Numbered from the stretch's first letter, positions 24,280 to 36,897 are shown. The stretch: DNA of 64,000 nucleotides from Diadema setosum (GCA_033980235.1 CM067062.1:6872900-6936899); one strand, 5' to 3'. The notes: a model not told the origin generated them from the letters alone. Numbers and translations: made by a program.

Positions 24280-25830
24280 AAATTTCTTCTTTAAGAATTG
24301 ACAAATTGAATATATGAGCAAGTTGATCAGCAACCGAGAAAATAACACCCTTAAGTATTATTATCTATCTCACCATATTAAACCAGAACTTCGTTTGTTT
24401 TCAAAAGAGGAAACTATATAAATAATTTCAAATCTATTAGTTAGTGTAAAAAAATGTGGAATCAGAGTTATGCTGACCTAAATATTCAGTAAAATGAGTT
24501 TCTGTTACAGGAATATTTTGAGCATAGTTTTCACCTATTTTTGAAAAATAAGAATTAAAAACATTTGCAATATGAGGAGGATCATTAATCAATTCATCAT
24601 TCAACTTAATTTTGTCAGTGTCAGAGTTTTAACTCGGAACATTCATGGCCTGTTTTAAAACTTTCCAAGTATTTTTCATATCAAACTTACATCTCGATAA
24701 TTGCTTAAAATAATATCTTTTCTTTTTAGAACGTAAAATCATTGTCAAAGTATTTTTGTATGCTGTATATCTATTCTTGCATTGCTCAGTTTTTCCAGTT
24801 TGTAATTATAATACAAACGATTTTTCCTATTAATTGAACGAAGAATTGATCTTGAGATCCAAGGTAACCTGGGTGTCTTTTTGTACTCTGTTCTATTTCT
24901 TTGCTTTGGAATTACATCATCTAAATGATGATTGAAAATTTCCATTAAATTATGAAAAGATATATTAACATCATCGCTGCCAAACACTCCTGACCAGTCA
25001 GCATTCTCGAGAGCCACATCAAAACTAGGTAACTTTAAAGGTGAAACTCTACGACTAAACAAAGGAAATGAAGGAGGTTCAATATTAGCTGGTGTTTTAA
25101 GAGTAAAATAAGTCATTATTGGAAAATGATCAGTCATATCTGAAAGAATCGATGAGGGGTAAAATATTACAAAACAAGTTATCAATGAGGGTGGCAGAGC
25201 GATCTGTAGCACGAATGGGTTTAGAAAAATAAGCGGAAGAAAGGACGAGGACAGAAGTGAGTGTGAAGAAAATCACTAGAGATATTATCATGCCCAGACT
25301 TCAGCAAATCAATATTGAAATCGCCGAGTAAAAAGCAATCCTTATTTCGGAAAACGTGTGAATTTGCAAGATCTGAATGATAAGTTAAAAAATCATTAGC
25401 GTTTGAATGAGGAGGTCTGCATTTAATGCCTACCATAAGATTTCTCCATCCTGGGATAAGAATTTCGATTAACAAAGATTCAACAATATTGTCCATTCTA
25501 TATCTTCATGAACAATAGTTTTAAAGGAACGTGATAAACTTACATACAATGCAACACCCCCGCCATTCTCATCAGGCCTATAACCATCCACTGCAAAAGA
25601 ATTTCCTACATTGGAAGCTAACCATGTCTCACTTAATCCGACAACCGATAGCGACTGACTTGCATCTGATTCTATCAAAAATTTTAGATTATTAAAATGT
25701 TTATTCAAAATCCTTACTATTCAAATGCAACAATGAAAATGTGTCTTCAGAAAAATTATAAATCATATCTTTGCATTGATTCACTGCAATATAATCTTTG
25801 CATTGATTCACTGTAATATAATAACTCATG
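24280..25830 (-). pseudogene. LINE endonuclease half, decayed
   Basis: On the minus strand from about 25790: LLHLNS, then a break, then SVVGLSETWL near 25640, the motif ENGGGVALYVS near 25560, LLGDFNIDLL near 25330, TDHFPI near 25125, a linker with RLPWISRSILRSINRKNRL near 24850, and SYFSKIGENYAQNIPVTE near 24540-24510. This is the order of an APE endonuclease and linker leading into RT. Frames change near 25490 and 25215. Catalytic-type residues (E of SETW, GDFN, and D-H in TDH) are kept. A 27-bp tandem duplication (TCTTTGCATTGATTCACTG..) lies at 25768-25822. The RT expected next is absent; it may be the one at 15785-19330. Confidence 0.75.
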
Positions 25831-26369
25831 GCTGATTTTGCATATGAAAAGTACGTGTAAGCAATCATTGTGACAGAAAACGGACACATAATAAAAGAAA
25901 AAAGAGTCAAGGTACCATACAGGAGGATCCCCAGTAAGCCGAGCTTAATATTGGAGACTCATGCACAAAGAAATAAGTAAACAGTTTTAACCAACAATCG
26001 ACTTACTTATCTACAACAAAAACAAACTATTTCACACAAAATGTACACGGTCGTGTACACAGGAGATGCTAAGAAAAAAAAACAAAGAAGAAGGGGATAG
26101 CGATAATGAAAGATGGTGAGAAGGAACAGGAGAGAAAGAAATAGAAAGACTCCTCATTAATTGTACAATAATACACTGTACACAAATACACTATGCAGGT
26201 CCATTCACCTTGTTGCCGGTAACGGCTGAGTAAAGCAACGTACAGACCAGTTATTTACATCTGTACATGAAAATAGAGAAAACATTCAATGGCATGCCCA
26301 CGACAGAAGGCAGAGTATAACAAAGAATGAAGGTGCTTCAAGTAACAAAAGAATTCATGTTCTGGATAT
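25831..26369. other. Gene-less spacer
   Basis: Nothing recognised beyond A-rich simple sequence at 26070-26100. Confidence 0.4.
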
Positions 26370-26640
26370 GTAAATTAGGTCACTGATATTTGGCAACAAG
26401 CATCATGTTTAACGAATCTTTTAAGGGAACCATTTGAGCGAATTGCACGGGACGAGATGGTAAAGAATTCCATACGTCTGGGCCAGTGTGCCGAATTGAT
26501 TTTTTTAGCTACTCAAGTTCTGGGATTTATTAGATGAATATTGGAGGCATTTCTTGCCTGAATATTGTAGCGAAATATGAAGGTACCGGTCTGTAAGAAA
26601 TTAATGCCGTCAACTTTCAAAATTTTATGCTTTTGAAATA
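26370..26640 (-). pseudogene. LINE C-terminal fragment
   Basis: The minus strand reads RNASNIHLINPRT near 26555, then a WN-like motif (WEFF after a base change) near 26475 and SNGSLKRFVKHD near 26420. It fits the same LINE C-terminal pattern as at 6690-6970 and 15785-16080. It is only the last part of the protein and is frame-broken. Confidence 0.5.
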
Positions 26641-27679
26641 TTTGGTCAGTGTGAGCTTATTTGCATTTCATGTTGTTATCTATACAAAGCATAAAGAGCA
26701 GTGACAGCATGCATTATGATAGGTACCCATTGTAATCATACTCATAAACATGATATACACCCTACCATATTTTCCTTGTAACGTCTACAAACAACTGGTG
26801 CTGTTTTGGACTTCATTGGACTGTATGGAAGAACAGCAAGCATACATATCATGCCTCATGCTAAAGAACAGAAATTTATAGAGCAGATAACGGGTACTAT
26901 CTATATAAGTGTATTAGCTCGATTGGCTTGTGCTAGCATAAGAAAGAGGTAAACCAACAACTAGGAAGGAACGAATGAACCGTGTTTGTGGAGTAAATAA
27001 GAAACCTCGTGTGGTACATGACAATTACATTATTTTCTCGATGTGAATGTAATGAAATTACATAACAGATTGTCAGATCGCATGTCATCCAAAAATCATT
27101 ATTACGTTGTAATCATGTAAGCATGCATTAATTTTCCATCTAATGCGAACATGAAGCAGAGTAGTTCTCATTTTGCTTACTCTCGTATGGCGTTATATCG
27201 TGTATAGCAATTCACATGAGATTGAATAAGGCACATAATGCACCAATATCAACATTTGACGGATAGATAATTGAATTCAATAGCATTTGGTCACGACCAC
27301 ATACTGGTGAGGAACGGTAACATTATCTCCACAGTTATGCCACATCAACATGGTTATATGAACCATATTAAATAAATCACAATAGAATCACAAATTTCTG
27401 AGTGTAGTATTACTTACAGAAAGCTTTTCAGATATAGATTATATCTTTGTGCTGATTATATTTCTCAGTCATGGCCATACCCTATATCGGAGTATTCATA
27501 AAGACAAAAGATTTTGTTCGACTGAGTGTATGTAAAAGTCTACCAAAGACTTTAGTACTGGTGCAATATTTCTTGCGTTAGAATTTACAGTATACGGGAA
27601 GATGAATGGGAAGCGCTCCTAAAGAGCAAAAACTATTATCAAAAGTGTATGTCTATATGTTTGCGCATGTGTGAAAATG
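26641..27679. other. Gene-less stretch
   Basis: I see no gene, repeat array or element end here. Confidence 0.4.
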
Positions 27680-28390
27680 TATGAATAATCATTCATGCAA
27701 GTATGCGCGGTACATGTGAAACTCATAACCATTTGATTATGTGAACAGTGATATGCAATTCAGATAATCATCTCCTTACAAATCATTTCTCCGAAAGAAA
27801 TGTAGAAACAAAATTAATGACGCCAATCTCGACATTTACATTACACATCATAGTGATTCGAATATGTACAGCCTATCTGGAGTACAGAAAGCTAACTCAA
27901 CACTCTTTAACTCTTGAACATAGCACCACCGTTTTTTTTTTTTTTTGCATTTTAAAAGCAATGATGGTGTTATGCACGTACTTCATATCTCTCGTGTATC
28001 GATCGATACTGACGAGACCCTCCCCATGCTTCATCCACTAGGTTACAATGACCATATCATCTCGACAAAAAGCAGGGTATCTAGGCAAATATACCCTCCT
28101 TCTTCAAGACATTCTCCTTCTTCCCGTTACAATCAAAACAGTCGACAGCCATTATGCCTTTGTTTCTGTGACCATCAGGTTCCCCGCGATGCGAAAGGAG
28201 AATATTATTGTTCAGGTAAATATTCATCACAATAGGTATTATTTCCATGATTATTTCCATGATTTCCTGATGGGTGAATGCTTGGATCTTCTTGGGATTA
28301 ATATAACCATCACGTAGACATCATTATCTCTATCCACAGTGCGTCCTTCATACAAGGAAAGCTTCTCCCACTTTGAAATTATACGTACCA
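27680..28390 (-). pseudogene. Partial, broken copy of the TRIM gene 3' end
   Basis: Between about 27850 and 28390 the DNA follows the antisense of the TRIM coding region at about 37868-38390. Shared blocks include ATCTCTCGTGTATCGATCGA (27985 and 38001), CTTCTTCAAGACATTCTCC, and CATTATCTCTATCCACAGTG near its end. It keeps only the last ~170 codons. Frameshifting indels and a T-run of 15-16 (about 27931-27946) destroy the frame. Homology continues past the stop into 3' flanking sequence (27680-27760 against 37710-37760), so this is a genomic duplication and not a processed copy. The RING, B-box and coiled-coil parts are absent. Confidence 0.8.
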
Positions 28391-28665
28391 TGTACCTGTA
28401 CAGTAGCCTGACTAGTAACCGCTCACCCCTTAGCGCACGAGTGTACATGGTAGTTGATGATGACCGAGAATATGTGCCCTACATTCTATAATACGCACTG
28501 CACGCACTGCAGTACGCGTATGCGCAATGCTAAGAATCCGATGCTCAAACAAAATGCAATATTCAAAGTATTCACGACTATTTTATGATGTTTAAATGCA
28601 ATTAGCCACATCTGGAGATTCCTGATGGCCGGAAAGGTCTCGTCTACTGAAGTTAGTGAATAGGG

Positions 28666-28860
28666 CTGTACGAGCTGAAATTTTCGCGGTGGTTTTATTT
28701 TCGCGAATTTCGCGAATCGCTTTTGAATCGCGAAAATAACAACGCGCAAATAATTAAGTTCAGTTAGACCCTCGCAACCGCGAAATTAACAGCACGCGAA
28801 AATGTCCTTGAAGGACCAATTCGCGAAAATATCTGCACGCGAAAATTTCAGCTCGTACAG
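28666..28860. mobile_element. 195-bp MITE rich in CGCGAAAAT words
   Basis: CTGTACGAGCTGAAATTTTC at 28666-28685 begins a perfect inverted pair with 28838-28860. The 195-bp interior is filled with TTTTCGCG and CGCGAAAAT in both orientations (about eight copies). No target duplication could be read with confidence. Confidence 0.8.
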
Positions 28861-29039
28861 AGTAATTGTGTTTTTAGTTAAAATCCCGCAAAGTTGAGAT
28901 AAGTCGTACGAATAGGCGCTAGTTGTCGACCTGACGACTGTCCGCAAATAACTGAACGATAGTAGTGTACGTATGTAGGTGGAATTGCGTACTGGAAAAA
29001 GAAAAGGTTCGAACCTCGTACAGAGATGGCACTTGACTA

Positions 29040-29279
29040 GTTACCGCTCACCCCCCCCCCCACTAATTACGTGTGGCGTGTGCGTTTTCAGACCACATTG
29101 ATTCATTACCCCCCCCCCCCCCCCCCCGCTAACTATCCTCTTGCTTGGATCTCCAACGAAGGGGGAGGCCCCCGAAAATTCAGATTTTGAATTATAATCA
29201 AGGCAAATTGGCATTTAATGCATTCCTCTGCTGTGACATTGCTATAAATAAATAAATAAAGAAAGAAAGAAATAAAGAA

Positions 29280-29310
<31 letters not shown>

Positions 29311-29315
29311 CGGTT
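29040..29315. repeat. C-runs and simple repeats
   Basis: Two C-runs (about 29050-29060 and 29107-29127), A-rich AAATA/GAAA repeats at 29247-29285, and a (TA)n tract at about 29285-29310. Confidence 0.8.
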
Positions 29316-29442
29316 ACAACTCGTTATTCATGAGGTTCGTTAATCCCAAAATGAAATAACGTTTCAAATAAAAATCTCCCCGTCTCTCGAACATTATATC
29401 GACTTTCCTGAAGTACACGTTTCAGGAAGTCAAAAAAGGAAA

Positions 29443-29528
29443 TTGCAGCTACCTGAAGCAATGTCAGGAGATGATTTCATAACTCAAATGAAATTCCAAC
29501 AGAAAAGAGAGTTGAAGAAAAGAAAGGA

Positions 29529-29560
<32 letters not shown>

Positions 29561-30098
29561 AGGAAAGAAAGAAGAATCAAGGTACAAAGACATTAAGAAA
29601 GAAGATCGAAGGCACAAAGACATTAAGAAAGAAGAAAGAAAAGGAGAAGAAGATAGAAGAGATGAAGTTGGGTACAGGAAATAGAAAGAAAGATCACAGA
29701 GATGGGAGTGTGATGTGGATAGAAGAAATGAACCATAAAGAAGAAATAAAAGAGAAGGAAGAAATGAAGTTGGCAGAAACTGAATGCAAAAAAAAAAAGA
29801 GAGAAGTGAGTTTGGAAGAAGAAATGTAAAAGAAGAGAGAAGAAAACAAGGAAGATGACTCTATACGAAGGAGAATAGCGTAGAAGAAAAGGAAAAAATA
29901 AGAGGAATAAAAAGGAACTGAATTGAATTAGATGATGTTGGATATGTATGTCCAGCATGCAGGAAAGAAGAAGCCGTAGAAGATCAATGAGTTTCTTGTG
30001 ATTTTTGTGACACATGGTTGCACTTGGAATGCAGTGAACTAAAAAATTAGGTCAAAGAAGACATATCAAAATATATGTATCAGTGTACTTTCTGCTGA
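29443..30098 (+). pseudogene. Lys/Glu-rich protein with C-terminal PHD finger, inactivated
   Basis: The upstream part (29443-29829) is an open frame dominated by K, E and R with (GA)n-derived ER repeats. The next part, in another frame, spells a PHD finger at 29946-30095: a CPAC pair, CDFC, WLHLEC and a final CTFC, which fits C4HC3 spacing (Cys4-His-Cys3). Two in-frame stops interrupt it (29988-29990 and 30048-30050) and a stop follows at 30096-30098. Basic ORF1 proteins ending in a PHD finger occur in several animal LINEs, so a LINE ORF1 remnant is the likeliest reading; a host gene fragment cannot be excluded. Confidence 0.6.
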
Positions 30099-33000
30099 AC
30101 TGAACAAGTTGCTGAAAGGGGAACATGCTCGCAGTCTTTCTCTTTTCCCTTCTTCCTTTTAGATAACCTTACAACCAGTGAAAAATGATCTTGTTAATAT
30201 GTGTATTTAAATGGAATTTTCAAAATAATATTTTGAATATCTGTATATTCAAAATAGTGTTGATTTGTGTGTAGATTATATAGACTTTTTCTTTTCTCAG
30301 AAGTAATATTTCTGTTACATGTTTACTGCATCTTTTCCAGCTATTTTACAATTAAGAAAACTGCACATAGTAACATGTAATAATATGTGCGACATTATAA
30401 AACAAATAATACGTATGAGCGAGCGGCTGAGAAATACAGGTATTTACAGGACTCAGAAGTGATATTGCTCTTATGACTATATCCCATATTTTCGCTGTTT
30501 ATATACCCAAAAAATGTATAGTATTAGTAATACCACTGAAGTTTGTTTTTATGCGCCTTTATTTCAGACATATTTAATCAAAATTACTAATAAAATGACC
30601 GCAATTTTAAGCACAAATATACTCTTGCTTTCGCAAGATTTATTATCATTTAACATGTTTAAAGGTATACATGTTTGAAAAGATCGCCAGCCTTGCTGTA
30701 GTATTGCCTGTTTATAAAATGTTTGCAGATATATACTTCTTTTATAACATTTTTCGAAGTGCTCATAACTGGTATGTTTTTATTCTTTTTTAGCATTCCC
30801 TAAATCCACCAGAATTAAAAGCTTGTGTGGTGAACTCTATAAATATGTACATAGTCCTTTTTCATATACTCATAATCAATTCCATGGAAATTGGGATGAA
30901 TGATCAACAAGAGATTATATCAATGTGTGAGCATAAAAATATACGAGGCAACCCCCCCCCCCCCCCCTGCACCCTACTCCTCCTCCTCCCGCTGAGCGAA
31001 ATTGTCGGCGCTAACGAAACAATAATTTTTGCATGCATGAAAAGTCAGTTTTCTTTTCTTAATTTAAAAAAAAAGGCCTGGTTACGGGCGTGGTTTGCCT
31101 CCATGACATTCAGGCAATCACACTTTGGTAAGAGGTTTAATTTAAACATCACGTTTCAGCTTCGGTAGCCGATTTGAATGAATCCTGGCGTTATCATAGG
31201 TGATAAAATATGTTTACACCATGTTGGTGTAAGAATTTGAACACCCTGATTTTGCCAGTGTATAAGTTGTGTGACCTTAAAACGGGTGGTATCAAAGTCC
31301 ACACTGGTAAAACGTTAAATTTATTGTTTTTCAATCTATGTTTCTGTATTTTGTACAATGATGTACCGATAAGCCTTTTGTTTTATGGAAAGTTTTGAGC
31401 CTATTATAAAAACATTTTATGCCAGTTCTGAAATCTATTCTAGGCCTAACAGAGCATGCCGTTTACGCTTTTAATGGATGGGTGATATAATGATGTTTAT
31501 AATGAAAGCTTTGTTGGAAAAGTTGTGAGACATTGACATTATAAGTTAATGGATTTCTTTGTAAAGTTCCTTGTTTGCCACGTTTGTGCAACTTGAAATG
31601 ATCTAAGAAAAAAAAAATGAAAGAAATAGAAAGGGAAAAAAGAAAAAGGAAAAAGAAAGGGAATATTAGAATAAAACAGCGGATAATTTTCTGGCCTAAA
31701 AACAATGAAAAACAAAGATGAATTTGTGCGGATATAAAGACAACTTATTATTATTTTTTTTTTTAACCGAGCTTAACAATGGGCAAAATCACGCTTTATT
31801 TTAAAACCAGAAAAGGTTAATTCTCCGTGAATTATCTGAACTATCGTTTCGTGCAAGCAGACTAACATAATTATGCCAGTGCCAAACAGAAGCAATCAAG
31901 GTGATGCACCGCAAGTTCATAAAGTCTCTTTCCGAGGGCCGTGATGGAACAGCATCGAAATATTTAGAAGCTACAGCCTTCGCTATTTATGCTGAAATGT
32001 TATCACAAACGCTACAATATTCGAATTAACGTTATCTAATGGCTTAAACAAGAAAAAATGGTGTACATGTATTTACGTTTCCGAAATGTTTCCAAAGATA
32101 CATAACGGGAGTATCTGTGAGCGGCGAACACAGCGAATTATACGTTTTGGGAAAAATTTTTAATATGTTCAAAAATCCTTTGCGATAAGAAAAAACTGCT
32201 TGTAAAAATTAAAACTCTTCCTGAGTTTGATCGCAACTGTTACCGAGCCCTGACGAAAATTAGAATCCGCCATTATTCGCTGCTTTCGCAAACATTAGCC
32301 GCTCAGTTAGATACCCATTTACGTAACTTATATAAGATAAATTGAATAATGTCAAAACTAAAATACGATGGGGTCGTATGCTAAAATTTCAATTAAGTCA
32401 ACTCTTGCTTATCAAAATACAAGCAATATTTCACTCGATTTTGCAATCCACAGTTAGCCGGTACGTGGTTTTCGTTTTCGTGTAAAACGGCATTCATCCG
32501 TCAATCTCGTCGGGTAAAACATTCACGCAAAGGACGCATTCAACCTGATACATCACAACGGGAAAGCTGTTTCCCTGGAAGAAATAAGAAACGAGAGTAT
32601 AAATTGTGGTGTAAACTTTCACCATAGTACACGTAGTTTATATCTATAATTTGTCATAGAATGAATGAAAGATAAATTCGGATTTTACTCACAGCTTTCA
32701 TCCACGCGAATTACGCTAAACGCAGCGTTGATAGCGCGACTACTTTACTTTTAGTTGCATAAATTTTGCTTCATCTCTCTCTCTTCTCAGTTGTGCAGAT
32801 TGATCAGCATGGGGCTAACAAAAGGCAGGCCCAATCTACGATATGATTATATGATTTGTCAAATCTGAAATATTTGATAACATGTGTCGAGAAAAAAATA
32901 ATTGTAATTATCGCGAGAATGCTCTCTCATTTTTCTGTCGCATTTCTTGTTTTTCTGTTCATCAATATGACGTCGTCATGATAAAATGCAGGTAACCCAA

Positions 33001-33660
33001 TTTTGATAGAGAATTTATATATAAAGTGTACATTCCACAAGCGTTCGGATACAACGAGAATCTGGATATAACGAGCAAAATCACCAAGAACCGACGATCT
33101 CGTTATAACGGGAGTCCCATGTATCTATAAAATCCTATTTTCGCAACTATAAATAAGCAGACCCGTCTTCCACATAATAATAAATACGACACAAAATGCA
33201 GCATACTTACACAATAAAAAAAGAAAAACAACAAACCAAACATTAATGTGATATACATTAATGTGATATTAGATTGTTCATTCAGACATGGAAATTGAAT
33301 ACAATTAGAATATCCATCACACCGTATGCTGCCAACAATTTATGTTTATTTCAGTCTCGGCACACAGGTCGTGTTGGCAGGCATGCCCTTTGTTGGTTAG
33401 CATCATTCAGAAAGGGACTATCTTAGCATCCTTCAGAGCCTTACATCATTATGTGCGCGCGCCATATATTGAGCGGCTACTAGTCAGGGGTGAGCGGCTA
33501 CTAGTACAGGATGTAACGACGAAGTGTCGCGCGATCATTCCGTTATTGGACTTCGTGAACAGATGTTGGTAACATACATCAGAAAGAGCAATATCGCGAA
33601 CCAAGTTTCACATGATTGAATCGGGAAGGAGAAAATTTGGTAAAGCTATTCACAATAAAG
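30099..33660. other. Gene-less interior of the 5.3-kb element
   Basis: No gene recognised. It holds a C-run at about 30953-30967, an A-rich tract at 31600-31660, and at 33055-33125 a short TTCGGATACAACGAG..CTCGTTATAACG inverted segment that resembles a small DNA-transposon end. Confidence 0.4.
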
Positions 33661-34698
33661 TATCAAAGTGAGCGGTTACTAGTCAGGCTACTGTACATTG
33701 ATCACTGTTGATATACAATGTGTATTGTGTCTTACATGTAATGAATGTTAGCAATAAACTGATTTTATATGAAGAACCAAATACGGGGTGATTTTTTTCA
33801 CATTATCATGATTATCTTGCATCAATGTGGGGAGCCTACCCGAAGCGGAAAGCCCATTGACAGTTTGTGTGGAAATACAGGTACACAGTACAGGGCTTTG
33901 CGTAGAGTTGCGTAGAGTTGTGTAGAGTTGCGTAGTGTTGCGTAGTGACTACGCAAAACTACGCTGCTATACGCTGTGAGAACGCAACTCTATGCAAGAG
34001 TACGCCGAGGGACGCAAAATAGGTACGCAAGATGTACGCAAAAAATTAAACATGACTGTTTAATTTTTTCGCGTACCCTTCGCGTTGAGCACTGATACGC
34101 AGGTTTTACGCAAGTCTACGCAGCACTATGCATTATATTGTGCGCCATTTATACGCAACAGTACGCCATCAAACCGTGTTCACACGAAAGCACTTTTGCG
34201 TATGACATGGCGTAGCGTGGCTTACTGTTACGCAGACATTTTGCGTAGACTTGCGTAGATCTGGCGTACATTTGCGTAGTGTTGCTTACAGTTGTGTAGA
34301 CTATTCATTGGTGAAAAGTTGGCATGTCAATGGCTGATCCATGTTTGAAAACTGCTTGATATCATTCATCACACTGGCCTCTGAATGGCTGGTGAATGTC
34401 CTATCTACCTGTGCTCTTCGAGTCTTCATTATATCTCCTGTAGGCCTAACTGCAAAAGGCCGAAAGGAAGAGCAAAAAATGCTGTGGTAGGGGCAAGAGC
34501 TCTTCTCCTGCTCATTATTTACATGCCTCTAGTGATCAAGATGCAGACAGTTTATTCGTCAGCACTGTGTGAACTTAGTAATGAATCTGGCAATGAAGCT
34601 CGAAGGGAAGTTCCCAAACCACCGAAGTAGAGGAAACAGACCATGCTTCCACCCTTATTAGTTTCAACTGACCAAGAAAGGGTACACGTATCATGCGT

Positions 34699-34922
34699 AT
34701 GGAGTGGGTTCAACAACACCCGATGCTCTATGATAAGGCATGTGAAGACTATAATAACAAGGATGTTTAGAAGCTTCTCAGTCAACAACAACAGCAACAA
34801 TAACAACAACAAACAACATGGAGATTTGGGTGGAAGGTACAGTTCAGTGATCAACCAGGCTAGCGCTTGCAGACATGGGTGAAAACTCAAAAAGATAAAG
34901 TTGGCAGGCTAGTAAAGATTCC
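34699..34922 (+). pseudogene. MADF / Myb-SANT-like fragment of a PIF/Harbinger element
   Basis: In one frame the plus strand reads EWVQQHPMLYDKACEDYNNK from about 34702. It matches the MADF start (a hydrophobic stretch, HPxLYDK, DYxxKD). Further on come W near 34819 and LQTWVKTQKDKVGRLVK at about 34863-34915, the helix-3 region. In-frame stops lie at 34768-34770, 34801-34803 and about 34858-34860, and a (CAA)n expansion has grown in the middle (about 34784-34815). In PIF/Harbinger this DNA-binding partner is encoded by the second gene and helps the transposase enter the nucleus and bind the ends. The frame is cut where the AACGTTTT element begins at 34926. Confidence 0.65.
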
Positions 34923-34925
34923 TAG

Positions 34926-36006
34926 CAAACACGTTTTCAGAACGTTTCCTAAACGTTTTCTCTTTTTTTTTTGAGGTTCCCTATATACGTCTTCGCATAA
35001 AATGGACGTTTTTTAAACATGTATACAACGTCAAAGTTGGGACTTAGCCTTTACAGCAAAGCACATGTTTTTTTTTTTAAAAAAACGTTTTAAAAATGTC
35101 AATGGACGTTAAAGAACGTTTTTATTACGTCTGCTACGCCGACTTAAAAAACGTTTTTATTTGGTCCGCTACGTGTTCGTCATTGGTTTCTTTATCATGA
35201 ATATTCATGCCTATTTATGAATATTCAAATAACAAAATATAAGATTTGAAAACTATAGTGGAAATAGATAAAAGACAATGAAATCTAAAGATTTATGCTG
35301 GGTTCAAACTTTCTGTGTTAAAAATGAACTTACATACGTTATTGTTCAGTTATTTACAATTTCAAATTGTGTTATTAAGAAGTATTTTCATATGTTAATA
35401 GGCTTAATTAAGGTGTGTGATATCTAATTTTAGTAACCATGTCTTCATGCATCTCAACATTTTGCTGGTATATAAATGAATGTGATACACATTGATCACT
35501 TGGGAATAGGATGTAGTATAGGTGGTAGGATATTAGGAACAGGTTTAGCTATAGGATTATATAGGATTAAGATTAGGGTACAATAATCCCAGATTGTGCC
35601 TGTATAATCTCATAACTATGATTTTTTAAGATACCCAATAAAAGATAGATATTAGACGTTTTACAAGGTTTTCTGGACGTTCTAGACGGATGTGAAAGGA
35701 TTTCTAAACGTTCTATAACGGGTCATAAGAATTGGAATTAGAAGTTTTTTTTTTTTAATGTGCCAGACGGTTTTCAAAGGGTTTCTGGCCGTTCGCAGAA
35801 CGCCCACAAAACGTTTTGAATATTCTTAAAAGGTTTTACTGACGTCTATAACGTCCAAAAGGTTTTCTGCATGACCTTAAAAACTGCAAAATATCTTTTT
35901 ATTGTTTTTTAAAACGTTTAAAAACGATTTTATAACATCCATTTGAAACGTTTTAAATACGTCGAAAACCTTCCACAAAAAAAAAAAACGTTCTGAAAAC
36001 GCTTTG
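34926..36006. mobile_element. 1.1-kb inverted element built of AACGTTTT words
   Basis: The ends are CAAACACGTTTTCAGAACGT at 34926-34945 and its near complement at about 35989-36006. Both halves (34926-35170 and 35645-36006) carry many AACGTTTT, AAAACGTT and GACGTT words in both orientations. The centre (about 35170-35640) is ordinary AT-rich sequence. It interrupts the MADF-like frame, so it arrived after the Harbinger element. No coding region, and no clear target duplication. Confidence 0.65.
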
Positions 36007-36486
36007 ACAAAAGTTCCAACACAAAACTTGAATTTGGAAGTTTTAAAAATGTCCATGTTGAGCTTATATTGAACTTTGAACCCAATTAACCCGTCGATGA
36101 TTCCTAACTTTTTGCCAAAACGTTTCGTTCGTCCAACGTTGTCCGGCTGGTAGCTCAGGCCCGGCCAGCTGCAAAAAGGGCGCGCGCTCTCGTATTTGAT
36201 TTTGGCGCGCGGAAAAAATTGGCAAAGTCATATGAGTACTATAGGGCCTACTACTAAATATTCAACAACAAAAAAATGAATGAATAAAAGTAAATTATTC
36301 AAGCCCAATTGATACACGCATTTAATTTGTGGGCTTTCACCCGGACCCTTTCAAGAAAAAAAAAAGATAATTAACCATTCCACCTATTTACGCAATATTG
36401 AACTTAAAACTTAAATCTGTTTTTGAGCCAACTTAGTTACCATATTAATCGATACCTAGAATCAGCAGCCTAGAGTCTATGGTAGC

Positions 36487-36897
36487 CCAACTGGTCATTA
36501 GACCAACTGGTCATTAGCCAAAGTGGGAATTAGACCAAATGATGATTAGATTAGGTTGATTAGACTAACTGGCAATTAGACCAAGTGGCTATTAGACTAA
36601 ATGAAAATAGACTAAGTGTGAATTAGACCAAGTGAGAATTAGCCCATGTGGTTATTAGACTAACTGTTTATTAAGTGAGAAAAGACCGACTGGCAATAAA
36701 CCAACTGGTGTTAGACCAACTGAACATTAGACGAACTGATATTAGACCAAGTGCAATTAGACCTAGTGGGAAAAAATATATTAGACCAACAGGAAATTAG
36801 ACGAAATGGGGATTAGACAAAGTAACGATTAGCCCGAATGGTGTTAGCCCAACTGGTGATTAGACCAAGTGGGAATAGACCAAGTGGCAATAAACCC
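36487..36897. repeat. 16-bp minisatellite
   Basis: About 25 imperfect units of ATTAGACCAACTGGTG with variants such as TTAGACCAAGTGGGAA. It starts at about 36487 and ends at AATAAACCC near 36898, directly where the transposase reading stops. Confidence 0.85.

Larger units (their letters stand above)
28401..33693. mobile_element. 5.3-kb TIR element with TA flanks
   Basis: The sequence from 28397 to 28426 (CAGTAGCCTGACTAGTAACC from 28401) is the exact complement of 33668-33697, 30 of 30 bases. The dinucleotide TA lies directly outside both CAGTAG ends (28399-28400 and 33694-33695). The terminal motif recurs inside: ACTAGTTACCGCTCACC at about 29037, and two copies of GAGCGGCTACTAGT at about 33471 and 33489. 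A TA duplication and CAGT-type ends suggest a Tc1/mariner-like or pogo-like origin, but no transposase is visible. It contains a small MITE, simple repeats and a PHD-finger pseudogene. Confidence 0.6.

Noticed and set aside
29443..29829. 128-aa Lys/Glu-rich frame as a stand-alone gene
   Set aside because: It is dominated by (GA)n-derived repeats; it is more sensibly read as the upstream part of a broken PHD-containing ORF.
34643..34882. Asn-rich frame (VNNNSNNNNNK)
   Set aside because: It arises from the (CAA)n expansion in a shifted frame of the MADF-like remnant.
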